From Bacillota bacterium (lineage in GTDB: Bacteria > Bacillota > Clostridia > Lachnospirales > Lachnospiraceae): 34,338 bases of DNA. Both the position numbers and the translations under genes were made by a program. Positions 31,530 through 34,338 of the stretch are shown in pieces. Positions within the stretch are counted from its first letter, which is position 1, and the number at the start of each line of letters is the position of its first letter. The stretch spans positions 1 to 34,338 of the forward strand of contig JAEXGM010000244.1 in assembly GCA_023450835.1 (NCBI GenBank). Reading direction: 5' to 3'. Below the pieces are notes generated by a model that was not told the origin of the DNA, made no database searches, and saw nothing but the letters and a program-made list of their open reading frames with translations.

Positions 31530-32471
31530 CTAGAAAATAGTTCTTCTGATATTCGCTTCAAAGAGTCTGTTCATACCAAGCCAGGTTGCTTTCTCATCAC
31601 CGTTGTTCAAGAATTCGGTCATAGTCTGAAGCTTTGCGTCGGTATTATCCGCAAAGTTTAAGGCCATCGCTTCTATAATGGAAGGCTTCTTTGGTGAGCC
31701 ATATTCCAGTTCTCCATGATGCGCCAGAATACAGTGTTTTAACTGAGATGCCAATGCGACAGGAAATCCCGGCATTGTCTTAATCCTTTCTCCGATAACT
31801 TCCGTTCCGATATAGATATGTCCTAATAATTGCCCGTCATCGGTATAATCATTCTCCGGGAATACTGATAATTCCTCCATCTTGCCTATATCATGGAATA
31901 TGGCGGCAGTTATGAGTAAATCTCTGTTTATCATGGGATAATGGTCCGCATAATAATCACACAGCCTTGCAACACCTAATGTATGTTCTAAGAGTCCTCC
32001 CACAAAACTGTGATGAACACTTTTTGCGGCGGAATGCTTCTTGAAACGTTCTATAAAAGAAGTATCCTGCACAAAAAAGCTCTCCAGTAATTGTCTTAAA
32101 TGAGATTCTTTTACCTTGCTGATGTATTTTAGCAGCTCGCTATACATTTCATTTATGTTTTTTCCGGTGGTAGGTACAAAGTCAGAAGGGTCATATTCAC
32201 CTTCATGGCTTCTGCGCACTCTTTTTATATTAAGCTGAAGAGCCCCCTGAAAATTCACCATCTGTCCATCCACATGAATATATTCCATGCTCTCAAAATG
32301 GTCGATTCCCTGGGACAGTTCCCACACCTTACCGTCCAGTGTACCTGATTTATCCTGCAACAGAAGAGAATAATAACTCTTTCCGGCCTTTGTTTTCAGT
32401 ACTTGTTTCGTTTTGCACAGATAGGTTTCCGATATCATATCCCCATCTCTTAAATCTCCTATATATCTCAT
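31530..32471 (-). CDS. yhaM: YhaM-type 3'-5' exoribonuclease (OB-fold plus HD domain)
   Basis: Length (313 residues) is almost that of B. subtilis YhaM. Residues about 10-90 form an OB fold (YSLLLQDKSGTLDGKVWE) and residues about 150-290 form an HD domain: VHHSFVGGLLEHTLGVARL, IFHDIGKMEEL with the HD pair, and ILAHHGELEYGSPKKP. The enzyme degrades single-stranded nucleic acid from the 3' end using Mn2+ or another divalent metal and takes part in mRNA turnover. The ATG at 32471 has AAAGAGG upstream. It precedes rlmD on the same strand with an 85-nt gap containing the 34-bp palindrome. Confidence 0.9.
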   Translation of the reverse strand: MRYIGDLRDGDMISETYLCKTKQVLKTKAGKSYYSLLLQDKSGTLDGKVWELSQGIDHFESMEYIHVDGQMVNFQGALQLNIKRVRRSHEGEYDPSDFVPTTGKNINEMYSELLKYISKVKESHLRQLLESFFVQDTSFIERFKKHSAAKSVHHSFVGGLLEHTLGVARLCDYYADHYPMINRDLLITAAIFHDIGKMEELSVFPENDYTDDGQLLGHIYIGTEVIGERIKTMPGFPVALASQLKHCILAHHGELEYGSPKKPSIIEAMALNFADNTDAKLQTMTEFLNNGDEKATWLGMNRLFEANIRRTIF

Positions 32472-32727
32472 CCTGACCTCTTTCTAAAATTACACTTGGG
32501 CACACAATTCCTTCTTTAAAAGCTTGCATGTCTTTCATTTTGCGTCTTCCGGTAATTGTATGACTCATTATAACCCATGCGTGCCACCATTTCAACAGCT
32601 TTCCTATCAGAACCCGGAATCCCCTTTGCAGTTGTTTTCTTCACAATACATAAAAGGCAACCGGACAGTATACAAATAACTATCCGATTGCCCTTTTAAA
32701 TAAATATCTGCTGCTCTGCTTTGCCGG
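32472..32727. other. Intergenic region between HtrA-like gene and yhaM
   Basis: This 256-bp stretch contains the terminator of the HtrA-like gene (32652-32697). The remainder up to 32472 is the leader and promoter region of the yhaM-like gene. No gene is supported in it. Confidence 0.6.
32652..32697 (-). terminator. Terminator of the HtrA-like gene
   Basis: Arms 32652-32669 and 32679-32697 pair over about 18 nt with wobble pairs. Outer A/T pairs give a T-run on the minus strand. It lies about 30 nt past the stop codon at 32728. Confidence 0.78.
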
Positions 32728-34086
32728 TTATTTTTTGTCGTTTACTTTTCCAAGGACAACGGATAATTTGACTTCCTTCATTTTATCCTTCGTCATACGC
32801 TGAACCGTAACTTCTACTGTGTCCTTCGGATTCAGCCCCGTAATGGCGTTATTAAAGGTAGTCACACTGTTAATAGGACTGGCGCCTACCTGTGTTATCA
32901 TATCTCCTATTTGAAGGCCCGCCTCCAGCGCCGGTGAATTACTCTCCACCTCTGTTACACATACGGCATTATCAAGACCGGCATTCTCTAAATCCTGCTT
33001 TGTCATATCCATACATTTTATACCGAAATAACTTCGTTCTGTCTGGTTTACCATGGCCTCGATGGTCTTCTTTATTTTTGAGATGCCAATAACGGTACTT
33101 ACATTTTCTTTCCCTTTATCTTTTAACTTATTGGTGATAATCCCAATTACATCACCGTTTAAATTGATAATAATTCCGTCACTGTTTTCATTGGCAGTAA
33201 TATCTGTAGTAAATAGGTCGATTTTGTTATCCGTTATGTAGGTACCATAATTGATGCCTGATATAATGCCCAGTTCCATGGACCCCACATATCCGTTAGG
33301 ACTTCCAAGAGCTACAATAGGGGAACCCACAATAAGAGAATAGGATTCACCAAGCTCGGCAGGTTTCAGCCCCGCCTCATAAGCGTCCGGTATGTCTTCA
33401 AGACTTGCTGCCAGAACCGCCAGGTTCAAATCCTTATCATAGTCCTGTATCCTTGCCTTTACGGACAAATCTTCATTTATCTGAAGTTTGATGTCCTTGG
33501 CATCCTTTATTTTATCCAAGGTCACAAGAATCAGCAAATCCACTGAATTGTTGGCCAGTATAATTCCTGTGGTATTGTTCGTGACATCGTAATTCTCGTT
33601 CTCATTTAAACCGTCAACCTTACTGCTTGTACTGGTAATGTCAACAATGGAGCTGTTCACTCCCGTAGCCACTTCCCTGATTTCATAGTATATGTTATTC
33701 AAATCCTTTAAATCTGCCGCCACATGGCTTTCAATATATGTGATTCCCGGCTTTGAACCGCTTTTGCCGTCACCATCCTTTGCAGCTTCCGTAGGTGTTG
33801 CTGTGGGAGTTGGTGTAACAGATGCGGCAGGACCCTCTCCTGCACCCGGAGTAATAGAGGGAAATTCCACGGTCTTCTTATCTCCACCTTCTCCTAAAAT
33901 CCTGACAATAAAGGGATTGGCAAGATAAAAAACCACCGCTGCTACTACGGCGAACACACAAGCTAAAATAATCGTCCATAGAAGTGACATAAGCATACGT
34001 GTCTTCCTGCTTCTTCTTTTGGACGATATCTGTTCCTGTATAAATAGATATTCATTGGAATCTTTATTGGGTTTATCTTCTGACAT
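32728..34086 (-). CDS. Membrane-anchored HtrA/DegP-like protein with degenerate catalytic triad and PDZ domain
   Basis: The ATG at 34086 (452 residues) has GGAGAG 8 nt upstream; the frame extends 32 codons further without an RBS. A short cytoplasmic tail is followed by one membrane helix (about 31-56), a Thr/Pro/Gly-rich linker (about 70-115), a trypsin-like domain (about 130-345) and a PDZ domain (about 350-440). By pattern alignment with active HtrA proteins, the His of the TNxHV motif is replaced (VTLDK near residue 191) and the DLAVL Asp is Asn221. The GNSGGP active-site loop reads ENSDGI (Ser302). No His is present anywhere after residue 121. It therefore probably lacks protease activity and may be a scaffold or regulator. 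Alignment is from memory. Confidence 0.85.
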   Translation of the reverse strand: MSEDKPNKDSNEYLFIQEQISSKRRSRKTRMLMSLLWTIILACVFAVVAAVVFYLANPFIVRILGEGGDKKTVEFPSITPGAGEGPAASVTPTPTATPTEAAKDGDGKSGSKPGITYIESHVAADLKDLNNIYYEIREVATGVNSSIVDITSTSSKVDGLNENENYDVTNNTTGIILANNSVDLLILVTLDKIKDAKDIKLQINEDLSVKARIQDYDKDLNLAVLAASLEDIPDAYEAGLKPAELGESYSLIVGSPIVALGSPNGYVGSMELGIISGINYGTYITDNKIDLFTTDITANENSDGIIINLNGDVIGIITNKLKDKGKENVSTVIGISKIKKTIEAMVNQTERSYFGIKCMDMTKQDLENAGLDNAVCVTEVESNSPALEAGLQIGDMITQVGASPINSVTTFNNAITGLNPKDTVEVTVQRMTKDKMKEVKLSVVLGKVNDKK

Positions 34087-34182
34087 CTTTAATTCTCTCC
34101 GGTTATTCAATCTATGATGCTGTATCCGATAACTGATTTTGAATAAATCAGAACGTCTCAATTTTTTTCTCCCTATGGACAA

Positions 34183-34338
34183 TCCGTAACCTTATTGTAA
34201 CATGGACTTATGAACATTGTATGAATGAATTGTAAACAAAAGCCAGTATAGCTTCTATTTTCAAATTTATGGTTTTAATTTTACCGCAAATAAGGTAAAA
34301 TGAGGAGTGTGTTCACAATATATATGATTCCGCGTCAA
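34183..34338. other. Right-edge region upstream of the HtrA-like gene
   Basis: AT-rich sequence with no frame that can be called a gene. A TACAAT hexamer at 34194-34199 (minus strand) may be the -10 box of the HtrA-like gene. An 8-bp dyad ATTTTACC/GGTAAAAT lies at 34278-34301 near the edge; it could belong to a neighbouring gene outside the window. Confidence 0.35.

Overview
The window looks like a chromosomal segment from an anaerobic, low-to-mid GC Gram-positive bacterium, most likely a plant-polysaccharide-degrading member of the Lachnospiraceae (clostridial cluster XIVa). This rests on strong AGGAGG-type ribosome binding sites, frequent TTG/GTG starts, lipoproteins with Gram-positive lipoboxes, a YhaM-type nuclease and the types of carbohydrate enzymes. 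The taxonomic placement is inference. I see no rRNA, tRNA, CRISPR array, transposase or prophage gene.

Layout. 1-4600: end of a flavin-reductase-like gene, a DMT exporter, a LacA/Maa-type acetyltransferase, and a MATE exporter divergent from an AraC regulator with repeated CAAAATyG sites between them. 4600-7700: a long palindrome, then (minus strand) an OmpR-type response regulator, its histidine kinase and a lipoprotein. 7800-10700: an ATC-hydrolase-family gene overlapping a gene of unknown function, followed upstream by an AraC regulator carrying a fresh 54-bp tandem duplication; both units share a GTTAG/CTAAC palindrome upstream. 10800-17800: a xyloglucan locus, with a GH74 enzyme lacking a signal peptide, a GH31 alpha-xylosidase and a secreted GH5 enzyme with CBM_X2 and CBM46-like modules. 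A 68-nt promoter block is conserved without indels in front of both the GH31 and the GH5 gene.

18000-23000: an osmotic/ion region, with a GntR-RCK_C (BusR-like) regulator, a three-gene OpuC-type compatible-solute ABC transporter whose promoter carries a palindrome on its -35 box, and a CaCA cation antiporter preceded by a structured leader ending in an intrinsic terminator (candidate riboswitch). 23000-24400: a small cupin, a gene-poor stretch and an NTF2-like protein. 24400-28930: a thiamine salvage operon (thiM, thiE, a HAD phosphatase, thiD, cytX) under a TPP riboswitch with a visible terminator. 29000-34338: a D-2-hydroxyacid dehydrogenase, an RlmD-type rRNA methyltransferase, a YhaM-like exoribonuclease, a perfect 34-bp palindrome between the last two, and a membrane-anchored HtrA-like protein that has lost its catalytic triad.

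The genes suggest an organism that cuts xyloglucan outside the cell, trims the oligosaccharides with alpha-xylosidase and possibly GH74 inside, buffers osmotic and ionic stress (probably with c-di-AMP input), and salvages thiamine precursors. Most promising for new biology are the shared glycosidase promoter block, the antiporter leader RNA, the ATC-hydrolase/AraC unit with its shared palindrome, and the HtrA pseudoprotease.
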